A stretch of DNA of 36,883 nt from CAVQGZ01 sp964356295 (GTDB lineage: Bacteria; Actinomycetota; Actinomycetes; Jiangellales; Jiangellaceae). The DNA lies in assembly GCA_964356295.1 (NCBI GenBank), contig CAYHHE010000022.1, positions 1 to 36,883 of the forward strand, given 5' to 3'. The notes beneath the pieces are model-generated. The model was not told the origin of the DNA. It did not search any database and worked only from the letters and a program-made list of their open reading frames with translations. Every line of letters starts with the position of its first letter. Within the stretch, counting starts at the first letter, position 1. The translations under genes and the position numbers were made by a program. Shown piece after piece: positions 1 through 7,063 of this stretch.

Positions 1-322
1 GCCGCCAGCTGAGTCGGCGGAGCGACACTTGGGGCGCGCTGATCAAGGTTGGGCGCCGCCAAGCCGTGTGAACCGTGATCAATGGCGGTTTGTGGTGGTG
101 GGCTTGGCTGTCAGAGCGCCGTAGGTGTCGTGATAGCGCCACCTGGGGCGCGTTGATCTTCGGCGGAGCGACACCTCACGCGCGCTGATCAAGGTTGGGC
201 GACACCTCACGCGCGCTGATCAAGGTTGGGCGACACCTGGGGCGCGCTGATCAAGGTCAGGGCGCCGCCGTGCTGCGGAGTGGACGCGCCCAGCGGAGGA
301 GGCCGCGCGGGCCGAGACGCCG
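1..322. other. Gene-free stretch with repeats
   Basis: No convincing coding frame is visible here. Short open frames exist on both strands, but they run through the repeat units and look like GC-rich noise. The stretch lies downstream of the phosphofructokinase gene, which ends at 323 on the minus strand. It contains the 31-bp repeat cluster listed separately and an 8-bp inverted pair, GCCAAGCC at 58-65 and GGCTTGGC at 101-108. What lies before position 1 is unknown. Confidence 0.7.
23..261. repeat. 31-bp repeat cluster with TGATCA cores
   Basis: Three head-to-tail 31-bp units are directly adjacent at 169-199, 200-230 and 231-261. A near-identical unit sits at 23-53 and a more diverged one at 137-167. 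Each reads roughly CGACACCT, then GGGGCGCG or CACGCGCG, then CTGATCAAGGT. The palindrome TGATCA occurs at 40-45, 186-191, 217-222 and 248-253, with another copy outside the units at 76-81. The block GGCGGAGCGACAC precedes two of the units (16-28 and 162-174), so the cluster seems to have grown by copying a larger piece. Function is unknown. Confidence 0.85.
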
Positions 323-1558
323 TCAGGCGTGCGGGCCGATGCCTTCGCTCGCCAGCGCTTTTTGCTGGCCTATGCTGGCGAGCAGCTCGTCGAACCAGGG
401 CTCGTTGAAGTCGAATGGCTTCCCGCCCTTGAGGCGCTCGAACTCGATGGCCCGCAGCCGTCCGCCGTTCTCGGTGTCGTGGCCCACGACCCCGTCCTTG
501 CCGCCGAGCGCGCATCGGATGGCGTAGTCGCACATGGCCTGGATCAGCCGCAGATCCTGACGGTTGGGCTTGGCGGAGCGAGCGAAGTAGCCACTCTTCT
601 GCACCATCGCCTTGTCCGCGCCGAGGCGCTCGGTGAGCTGCTTGGCGAACCACTGGCCCGGGTTCAGGGTGTCGATGCGGGGGTGGCCGTAGGCGTCCCG
701 GACGATCTCCTCGCCGGCCGCCTCCTTCTCGGCGATGATCGTCTCGATGCCGGCTCCCTCGGACAGGAAGATCGTGACATTGCCCTGGTCGTCCATGATC
801 TTGCGCAGCCGCTCGACCTCGGTGTCGAAGTCGGAGTTCATCTCGGGGACGTACACCCCGTGCACGTCCCAGCGCTCCCGGCTCAGCCCGATCTCAGGCG
901 CCCACTCCTGCTGGTCCAGCCACCGCCGGTAGCGGCGGGCGGTCTCGGCAGTAAGCCAGCCGCAGGAGCGGCCCATGACCTCGTGAACGATGAGCATCCT
1001 CGGGTTCGAGGAGTGCTCGGCGACGATGTTCTGGGCGAATCGGACCCCCTCGTCGGCCGCCGTCTGGGCGCCGAGGGTCATCTTGATCGGCCAGACGTCG
1101 TTGTCGATCGTCTTGGGCAGGCCTACGACGAGCAGCTCGCGCGCCTGCGTGCGAAGGTGCAACGCCAGGTCCCGCGCGGAGAGGTTGGTGTCGTCACCGC
1201 CGATCGTGTGCAGGACGTCGACCCCGTCCTCGGTCAGCCGCCGGGCCGCGACGGCGAGGGGTTCCTCGCCCTCCTTGACCAGACCGCGCTTGACCGCGTC
1301 CTTGACGTTGGTGAGCTTGACCCGGCTGTTGCCCAGCGGGCTGCCGCCCAGCTCGTGCAGCAGTGAGGCCTTCTCCCGCATCTCCTTGGTGAAGGTCACC
1401 GAGTTGCCGGTCAGCAGCCCGGCGTAGCCGTCGCGGTACCCGATGATCTCGATGTCGGGCGCTACCTCGGTGTAGCGCTCGACGAGCGCACCCACAGCCG
1501 AGGAGAGGCAGGGGGCGAGACCACCGGCAGTCAGCAGGGCAACCTTGCGGATGAACAT
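323..1558 (-). CDS. pfp: Pyrophosphate-type 6-phosphofructokinase
   Basis: The 411-residue protein should phosphorylate fructose 6-phosphate to fructose 1,6-bisphosphate in the cytosol. The phosphoryl donor can be predicted: residues 120-124 read GGDDT, where ATP enzymes normally have GGDGS, and the catalytic loop reads PKTIDND (148-154, catalytic Asp152, Lys149). Asp123 and Lys149 are the pair that marks PPi-dependent enzymes in this family, so a reversible PPi-dependent reaction is likely. The N-terminal LLTAGGLAP is the usual glycine-rich substrate loop, and length is normal for the actinobacterial clade. The ATG at 1558 is the natural start; no clear Shine-Dalgarno is seen. It is divergent from the DAHP synthase gene. 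Donor specificity is inferred from the two residues only. Confidence 0.9.
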   Translation of the reverse strand: MFIRKVALLTAGGLAPCLSSAVGALVERYTEVAPDIEIIGYRDGYAGLLTGNSVTFTKEMREKASLLHELGGSPLGNSRVKLTNVKDAVKRGLVKEGEEPLAVAARRLTEDGVDVLHTIGGDDTNLSARDLALHLRTQARELLVVGLPKTIDNDVWPIKMTLGAQTAADEGVRFAQNIVAEHSSNPRMLIVHEVMGRSCGWLTAETARRYRRWLDQQEWAPEIGLSRERWDVHGVYVPEMNSDFDTEVERLRKIMDDQGNVTIFLSEGAGIETIIAEKEAAGEEIVRDAYGHPRIDTLNPGQWFAKQLTERLGADKAMVQKSGYFARSAKPNRQDLRLIQAMCDYAIRCALGGKDGVVGHDTENGGRLRAIEFERLKGGKPFDFNEPWFDELLASIGQQKALASEGIGPHA

Positions 1559-1658
1559 GGGGGTGAGCCTAGCCAGCGACCCCCCTTGCAGGGAGGGGGA
1601 TGCGTCGCCTCGCCTGCCGCGGGTCCGATCCGTGGACGCGACGGGGGGTCGCCCGATC

Positions 1659-1664
1659 TACGCT
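1659..1664 (+). promoter_or_regulatory. -10 box for leaderless DAHP synthase mRNA
   Basis: TACGCT ends six bases before the GTG at 1671. In an actinomycete this spacing puts the transcription start at or next to the start codon, predicting a leaderless message. No Shine-Dalgarno is present and no good -35 is visible. The same layout recurs before other genes here (see the findings). Confidence 0.55.
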
Positions 1665-1670
1665 GGGTCC

Positions 1671-3047
1671 GTGACCGCGCCGACCAACCTCGCACGGCTC
1701 GCCGAGCTGGCCGCGCTCGAGGAGCTGGCGCAGGCCGTGCGGCAGCTCCCGGCGGACCAGCAGCCCGACTGGCCCGACCCGGACGCCGTGGACCAAGTGA
1801 TGGCAGGGCTGATGATGCTGCCACCGCTGGTGTTTGCCGGGGAGTGCGATGCGCTCCGCGAGCATATGGCCGGCGTGGCCCGCGGCGATGCGTTCCTCCT
1901 GCAGGGCGGGGACTGCGCCGAGACTTTCGTGGATCTGTCCGCCGACCGAGTACGGGACAAGATCAAGACGATCCTGCAGATGTCGGTGGTGCTCACCTAC
2001 GCGGCCAGCGTCCCCGTCGTCAAGGTCGCCCGGATGGCCGGCCAGTTCGGCAAGCCGCGCTCCAGCGGGCTGGAGACCCGCGCCGGCATCTCGCTGCCGT
2101 CCTACCGTGGGGACGCGGTCAACGACCTGGCCTTCGACAGCGCATCACGCACACCCGACCCCGCCAGACTCCAGCGGGCCTACCACGCGGCGGCAGCCAC
2201 CCTGAACCTCATCCGGGCGTTCGTCCACGGCGGCTACGCCGACCTGCGCCAGGTGCACGCGTGGAACACCGACTACGTCCGCGACAGCCGTGCCGGGCAG
2301 CGCTACGACCGGCTGGCCACCGAGATCGACCGGGCGATGGCGTTCATGCGGGCCATCGGCGCCGACGCGCCGTCGTTGCAGACCGTGGACCTGTACTCCT
2401 CGCACGAGGCGCTGCTGCTGGACTACGAGCTGCCGCTGACGCGCATCGACTCTCGCACCCATCTGCCCTACGACGTCTCCGCGCATATGATCTGGATCGG
2501 GGAGCGCACCCGCCGGCTCGACGGCGCGCACGTGGAGTTCGCCTCCCGGGTGCGCAACCCGGTCGGGGTCAAGCTCGGGCCCACCACTCGACCCGAGGAC
2601 GCGGTCGCGCTCGCCGAGCGGCTCGACCCTGCCCGGGAGCCGGGCCGGCTGACCTTCATCGTCCGGATGGGCGCCGACCGGGTGCGCGACGTGCTGCCGC
2701 CGATCGTGGAGAAGGTGCGCGCGGCCGGTATCGACGTCGCGTGGGTCACCGACCCGATGCACGGCAACACCTACGAGACCGGCAACGGGCACAAGACACG
2801 CCACCTCGACCAGATCATGGGCGAGGTCCAGGGCTTCTTCGAGGTGCACCGCTCACTGGGCACCGTGCCCGGCGGTATCCACGTCGAGCTCACCGGCGAC
2901 GACGTAACCGAGTGCCTCGGTGGCGGCGAGGACCTGCTCGAGGAGGACCTGGAGCAGCGCTACGAGACCGCCTGTGACCCCCGGCTGAACCGTTCGCAGT
3001 CCCTGGAGCTGGCATTCCTGGTCGCCGAGCTGCTGCAGCAGCGCTGA
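1671..3047 (+). CDS. aroG: Class II DAHP synthase
   Basis: 3-Deoxy-D-arabino-heptulosonate 7-phosphate synthase condenses phosphoenolpyruvate and erythrose 4-phosphate, the first step of the shikimate pathway to aromatic amino acids. The 458-residue product has the class II (plant-like) signature: LLQGGDCAE around the metal-binding Cys82, then KPRSSGLETR, and a C-terminal half with DPMHGNTYE and GGIHVELTG. The frame is open further upstream to 1545, but that part is low-complexity and overlaps the divergent phosphofructokinase start. The GTG at 1671 gives the family's normal length (about 460) and sits six bases after a TACGCT -10 box, so I chose it. Class II enzymes are often feedback-inhibited by aromatic amino acids and partnered with chorismate mutase; neither can be judged here. 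Confidence 0.93.
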   Translation: MTAPTNLARLAELAALEELAQAVRQLPADQQPDWPDPDAVDQVMAGLMMLPPLVFAGECDALREHMAGVARGDAFLLQGGDCAETFVDLSADRVRDKIKTILQMSVVLTYAASVPVVKVARMAGQFGKPRSSGLETRAGISLPSYRGDAVNDLAFDSASRTPDPARLQRAYHAAAATLNLIRAFVHGGYADLRQVHAWNTDYVRDSRAGQRYDRLATEIDRAMAFMRAIGADAPSLQTVDLYSSHEALLLDYELPLTRIDSRTHLPYDVSAHMIWIGERTRRLDGAHVEFASRVRNPVGVKLGPTTRPEDAVALAERLDPAREPGRLTFIVRMGADRVRDVLPPIVEKVRAAGIDVAWVTDPMHGNTYETGNGHKTRHLDQIMGEVQGFFEVHRSLGTVPGGIHVELTGDDVTECLGGGEDLLEEDLEQRYETACDPRLNRSQSLELAFLVAELLQQR

Positions 3048-3116
3048 GGGCGCGCTGACCAGCGCCACGTCCGAATCCCGCTAGACCTTCACCCCGGGAC
3101 CGGCTTCGATGACCGG

Positions 3117-4577
3117 GTGCCTTCCGAGCCTGTCGCCGACCTGCTCCACGACCCGACGTCGGCCTACCGGGTCGTCTCGAGCCGGGACGCACGCTGGGAC
3201 GGCCGGCTCTACCTGGGCGTGGTGTCCACCGGTGTGTACTGCCGGCCGTCCTGCCCGGCCCGGACCCCACGACCGCAGAACTGCCACTACTACGCCTCCG
3301 CAGCGGCAGCGGTGGCCGCCGGGTTCCGCGCCTGCCGACGATGCCGGCCTGACGCCCTGCCCGGCAGTCGCGAGGACGACCACCGGGCAGACCTCGCCGC
3401 GCGGGCGCTTCGGTTGATCAGGGACGGCGCCGTCGACGAGCACGGCGTCGGGGGACTCGCCGCCCGGCTGCACGTGAGCGAGCGGCACCTGTACCGGGTG
3501 CTGGTGGACGAGGTCGGGGTCGGCCCGCTGCGCCTGGCGCAGTCCCGCCGAGCCCAGGTGGCCCGGCTTCTCCTCGAGCAGAGCGACCTGTCGATGGCCG
3601 AGGTGGCTTACGCGGCTGGGTTCGCCAGTGTGCGGCAGTTCAACGACGTGATGCGGGCCGAGTTCGGCTGCCCTCCGTCCCGGCTACGGGCCCGGCCTGC
3701 CGCCACCGACCGCCGACCCCGACCCGGCGGCCCGACGCTGACGTTGCGGCTGCGCTGTCGCGAGCCGTACGCGGTCGAGCCGGTCTGGGGGTTCCTGACC
3801 GCACGGCTCGTCCCGGGAGTGGAGTCGCTGGCCGCCGACGGGTCGCTGGTCCGAACCGTGCCGGCCGCATCGGGACCCGCTCGGGTCTCGGCGAGCCGGC
3901 CTGCTGCGGGGCTCGTCGCGGTGCAGCTCGACCTGGCCGAGCTCGGCGACCTCGGGGGAGTCGTCGCGACCGTGCGCCGTTGGCTCGACCTGGACGCCGA
4001 CCCATCAGCCGTGGACACCGTCCTGCGCGCCGACACCGCCCTTCGCGGGCTGGTCCAGGGCGCGCCCGGGATGCGCGTGCCCGGCGCGACCAGCGGGTTC
4101 GAAATCGCGGTGCGCGCGGTCCTCGGGCAGCAGGTCACGGTGGCCGGCGCGTGCACTCTCCTCGGACGGCTGGTGGCTGCGCTGGGTTCACCCGGGGTCT
4201 TCCCGGACGAGACCCAGGTGGCGGCCGCCGGCATCAGCGCGCTGCGCGAGGTCGGCCTGACCGACCGTCGGGCACATGCGGTCCTGGCGTTGGCGCGCGA
4301 GGTCATGTCCGGCCGCCTCGTCCTCGACCCGGGGGCCGACCGCGACGCCACTCGATCCCGCCTGCGGACCCTGCCGGGCATAGGCGAGTGGACGGCCGAG
4401 TACGTCGCGCTGCGCGCGCTGGGCGACCCAGACGCCTGGCCGGGTAGCGACCTCATCCTGCGCCGCCGTGTCCGGGACCACGACCTGCACCCGGCCCGAT
4501 GGCGACCGTGGCGCGGCTACGCCGCCATGCACCTGTGGACCCAAGTCCCGCTCACGCCTACGAAGGAGCGCTCATGA
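3117..4577 (+). CDS. alkA: Ada / AraC / AlkA fusion: methyl-sensing regulator and 3-methyladenine glycosylase
   Basis: This 486-residue protein joins three modules. Residues 1-85 are an Ada N-terminal domain with its zinc cysteine tetrad Cys42, Cys46, Cys73 and Cys76; Cys42 corresponds to the residue that accepts methyl from phosphotriesters. Residues about 95-190 are an AraC-type double helix-turn-helix. Residues about 205-486 are an AlkA-type HhH-GPD glycosylase with the hairpin LPGIGEWTAEY and catalytic Asp445 in GSDLILRR, which excises 3-methyladenine and similar lesions. The architecture matches M. tuberculosis AlkA (Rv1317c). Methylation of the Ada domain probably activates its own operon. 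The GTG start at 3117 is the first sensible one; the stop overlaps the ATG of ogt by four bases (ATGA). Confidence 0.93.
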   Translation: MPSEPVADLLHDPTSAYRVVSSRDARWDGRLYLGVVSTGVYCRPSCPARTPRPQNCHYYASAAAAVAAGFRACRRCRPDALPGSREDDHRADLAARALRLIRDGAVDEHGVGGLAARLHVSERHLYRVLVDEVGVGPLRLAQSRRAQVARLLLEQSDLSMAEVAYAAGFASVRQFNDVMRAEFGCPPSRLRARPAATDRRPRPGGPTLTLRLRCREPYAVEPVWGFLTARLVPGVESLAADGSLVRTVPAASGPARVSASRPAAGLVAVQLDLAELGDLGGVVATVRRWLDLDADPSAVDTVLRADTALRGLVQGAPGMRVPGATSGFEIAVRAVLGQQVTVAGACTLLGRLVAALGSPGVFPDETQVAAAGISALREVGLTDRRAHAVLALAREVMSGRLVLDPGADRDATRSRLRTLPGIGEWTAEYVALRALGDPDAWPGSDLILRRRVRDHDLHPARWRPWRGYAAMHLWTQVPLTPTKERS

Positions 4578-5197
4578 CGCCCCAGCCCGGAACCGCCCAG
4601 CTCGGGACCGCCCAGCCCGGGACCCCCCAGCCCGGGACCGCCCAGCCCGGGACCGCCCAGCTCGGGACCGCCCAGCTCGGGACCGCCCAGCCCGGGACCC
4701 CCCAGCCCGGGACCGCCCTGCTCGACACCCCGCTCGGCCCGCTCGCCGTCGTCGTCGACGGCGACGGGACGGTGCTCGCGTCCGGCTTCACGATGCTCAA
4801 GAGCCTGCTGGCCCGGCTCGGCCCGAGCGTCCGAGCCGCCCCGGCGACCGAGGCGCAGGTCGCCCCGGTGGCGGCGGCCGTCCGCCGGTACTTCGACGGT
4901 GACCTGGAAGCCCTCGACCGGGTTGCGGTGCGGCAGCCGGGCGGGGCCTTCCGTCAGGCGGCGTGGGCAGCGCTGCGTGAGGTCGCCCCAGGCCGGTCGA
5001 TCTCGTATGCGGAGCTGGCCGAGCGCGCCGGGTCCCCGGGAGCGGCGCGGGCGGCCGGGCAGGCGTGCGCGGGCAACCGGGTGGCCCCGTTCGTGCCGTG
5101 CCACCGCGTCGTTCCCAGCGGTGGCGGTGTCGGGGGATACGCGTACGGTGCCGAGGTGAAGTCCGGGCTGCTGCGGCACGAGCGCGGCCAGCCGTGA
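4574..5197 (+). CDS. ogt: O6-alkylguanine-DNA alkyltransferase with repeat N-terminus
   Basis: A 207-residue suicide repair enzyme that transfers alkyl groups from O6-alkylguanine to its own cysteine. The active site is PCHRVVP with Cys176; the HTH and the NRV asparagine hinge lie just before it (AGNRVAPFVPCHRV). The recognisable enzyme starts near residue 49 (LLDTPLGPLAV). Residues 4-48 are nine pentapeptides of the form Q-P/L-G-T-A/P, encoded by a 15-bp tandem repeat, which is not usual for the family. The ATG at 4574 overlaps the alkA stop (ATGA), and I see no better start after the repeat. The stop overlaps the GTG of the next gene (GTGA), so alkA, ogt and the transporter are probably translated as a coupled set. 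Confidence 0.92.
   Translation: MTPQPGTAQLGTAQPGTPQPGTAQPGTAQLGTAQLGTAQPGTPQPGTALLDTPLGPLAVVVDGDGTVLASGFTMLKSLLARLGPSVRAAPATEAQVAPVAAAVRRYFDGDLEALDRVAVRQPGGAFRQAAWAALREVAPGRSISYAELAERAGSPGAARAAGQACAGNRVAPFVPCHRVVPSGGGVGGYAYGAEVKSGLLRHERGQP
4583..4717 (+). repeat. 15-bp tandem repeat, nine copies, inside ogt
   Basis: Nine in-frame copies of a 15-bp unit, CAG C(C/T)C GGG ACC (G/C)CC with small variation, encode nine Q(P/L)GT(A/P) pentapeptides. Because the unit is a multiple of three, copy-number change would lengthen or shorten the Ogt N-terminus without breaking the frame. The internal order of variant units (a QPGTP unit followed by QPGTA at two places) suggests block duplication. Confidence 0.95.
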
Positions 5198-6135
5198 GCC
5201 GACGCGCCTGGATGCCGTCCTACCTGGGACTGGTGGTGATCTGGGGCTGCAGCTTCTTGCTCAACGAGCTGGCCCTGAGGTCGTTCAGCGCGATCGCGGT
5301 GGCCTTCGGGCGGATCGGCCTCGGTGCGGTCACGATGGTGCTCGTCCTGCTGGCGACCCGTCAGCGGGTTCGGCTGCAGCGTTCTCAGGTGCTCGACCTG
5401 CTCATCATCGCCGCGGTGCTGGTCGCCGTGCCCTTCGTCCTCATCGCCTTGGCGCAGACGCGGATCACCTCGATCCTCGCCGGGCTGCTCAACGCCACGA
5501 CCCCGCTGTGGGCGGCCGTCTTCGTGGCCCTGATCATCCCCGCCGAGAGGGCCACCAGGCAGCAGGTGATCGGCCTTCTGCTGGGGTTCGCCGGCATCGG
5601 GGTACTGCTCGGGGTGTGGAACTCTGCCGGCCTGGACGTGCCGGGCGTGCTGGCCATGCTCGCGGCGACCGCCTGCTACGGGTTCGGGACGGCGTGGATG
5701 CGTCATCGTCTCGCCGGATCCTCGCTGTCGGGCGCCTCGCTCAGTGCGGCCCAGACGGTGTTCGCCTCGGCCCTGCTGCTGCCGCTGCTGCCGCTGGGCG
5801 GGGCGCCGGAGTCGATCCGGCCGGAGTCGGTGCTGGCGCTGGTCGGCCTCGGGGTGTTCGGGACGGGTCTGGCCTACGTGCTGTTCTGGAGGGTGGTGCG
5901 CAGCGCTGGGCCCACGATCGCGGCAACCGTGACCTACCTGATCCCGCTGGTCTCGACGACGTTGGGCATCGTCGCGCTGGACGAGGAGCTGTACTGGTAC
6001 CAACCGGTCGGTGGCGCGATCGCGCTGGTCGGTGTCGCGCTGGCGCAGGGGCTCGCGTCCGCCCTCAGGCGACCTCGCGCGCGACCTCGCACCGCGCGGA
6101 CGACGGCCGCGGCGAAGTCCACCGCCGGGGGGTAG
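5194..6135 (+). CDS. EamA/DMT-family membrane transporter
   Basis: A 313-residue integral membrane protein of the drug/metabolite transporter superfamily, with about ten hydrophobic helices in two five-helix EamA repeats (approximately 7-140 and 150-290). The N-terminal helix carries VVIWGCSFLLNE, a typical EamA opening. The second half contains YVLFWRVVRSAGPTIAATVTY, resembling the duplicated EamA core, and a basic tail follows. The frame is open further upstream inside ogt, but the GTG at 5194 overlaps the ogt TGA as GTGA and gives normal length. Substrate is unknown; such proteins export amino acids, nucleosides or metabolites. It converges tail-to-tail with a second DMT gene only ten bases away. 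Confidence 0.85.
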   Translation: MSRRAWMPSYLGLVVIWGCSFLLNELALRSFSAIAVAFGRIGLGAVTMVLVLLATRQRVRLQRSQVLDLLIIAAVLVAVPFVLIALAQTRITSILAGLLNATTPLWAAVFVALIIPAERATRQQVIGLLLGFAGIGVLLGVWNSAGLDVPGVLAMLAATACYGFGTAWMRHRLAGSSLSGASLSAAQTVFASALLLPLLPLGGAPESIRPESVLALVGLGVFGTGLAYVLFWRVVRSAGPTIAATVTYLIPLVSTTLGIVALDEELYWYQPVGGAIALVGVALAQGLASALRRPRARPRTARTTAAAKSTAGG

Positions 6136-6145
6136 GACAGCACCC

Positions 6146-7051
6146 CTACTCGCCCGGCAGGTGGGGGACGGCACCTTCGCGGGACCGCCGCGGGCCCAGC
6201 TCGGCGGTGTACATCGCGGCCATGACCAGGGTCGCGCCGATCAGGAACCGCGGGGTCAGCGGGTCGCCGTCCACGATCACGCCGAACAGCGAGGCGAACA
6301 CCGGTTCGGTGGTCATGATGATGGCGGCCCTGGTGGCCGGCAGCCGGGCCTGGGCCCACGTCTGGGCGACCATGGCCAAGGCTCCCGACGCCAGCGCCAC
6401 GTACAGCATCACCAGCCAGTCCACCCCCGTGGAGGGCAGCACGATCCCTCCCGGCAACGCGGCCACCCCGCACAGCAGGGAGATGACCGCCATCTGCACG
6501 ACTGCCAGCCCTACCGCCTGACCCGGCTTGGACCACGCCCCCAGCAGCACGATGTGCAGGGCGTACGACGCGGCCCCGAGCACGGTCACCAGCTCGCCGA
6601 GGCCGATGGACAAGCCGTTGAGCGACATCACAGCGACACCGGCGGTGGCCAGGCCCACCGCCAGCCACGTCGCCCTGGCTATCGACTCGCGCAGCAGGAC
6701 CGCCGCGATGATCGGTGTGAGCACGACGTACAGGCCGGTGAGGAACCCCGATATCGAGGCCGACACGAAGGTCAGGCCGAAGGTCTGCAGAACCTGCGCG
6801 GCGCCGTAGACGACCCCGAGCACCACGGCCCGGCGCCGGGCCTGAGGCCCGAGCCGGGCCACCGACCACGGCGCCAGCAGCCACAGGCCCAGGGCGGCGA
6901 TGGCGAACCGCACGGCCAGGAAGTCGGTCACCGGGACGCGCTCGGTGACGTCCTTGATGACGACGAACGTCGATCCCCAGATGGCCGTCACGCCGACCAG
7001 CACAGCGGCGGGGACGAGCGTGTCGGCTCGACGATCGAGCGTCCGTGTCAT
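6146..7051 (-). CDS. EamA/DMT-family membrane transporter
   Basis: A 301-residue paralogue of the neighbouring transporter, again with about ten transmembrane helices in two EamA repeats. The first helix contains GVTAIWGSTFVVIKD, the classic RhaT/EamA start. The C-terminal part reads MVAQTWAQARLPATRAAIIMTTEPVFASLFG, a well-conserved EamA signature. It starts 12 bases after the end of the kinase gene on the same strand, so it is probably read from the kinase promoter. The substrate cannot be predicted. It is clearly different in sequence from the transporter at 5194-6135, so this is not a recent tandem duplication. Confidence 0.85.
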   Translation of the reverse strand: MTRTLDRRADTLVPAAVLVGVTAIWGSTFVVIKDVTERVPVTDFLAVRFAIAALGLWLLAPWSVARLGPQARRRAVVLGVVYGAAQVLQTFGLTFVSASISGFLTGLYVVLTPIIAAVLLRESIARATWLAVGLATAGVAVMSLNGLSIGLGELVTVLGAASYALHIVLLGAWSKPGQAVGLAVVQMAVISLLCGVAALPGGIVLPSTGVDWLVMLYVALASGALAMVAQTWAQARLPATRAAIIMTTEPVFASLFGVIVDGDPLTPRFLIGATLVMAAMYTAELGPRRSREGAVPHLPGE

Positions 7052-7063
7052 GTCGGGGGAGGG

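Noticed and set aside
23..261. The repeats at the window start as a CRISPR array
   Set aside because: The 31-bp units are directly adjacent with no unique spacers between them, and no cas gene is nearby.
1545..1670. Upstream extension of DAHP synthase to the ATG at 1545
   Set aside because: It would overlap the divergent phosphofructokinase start, is unlike the family N-terminus and exceeds normal length.
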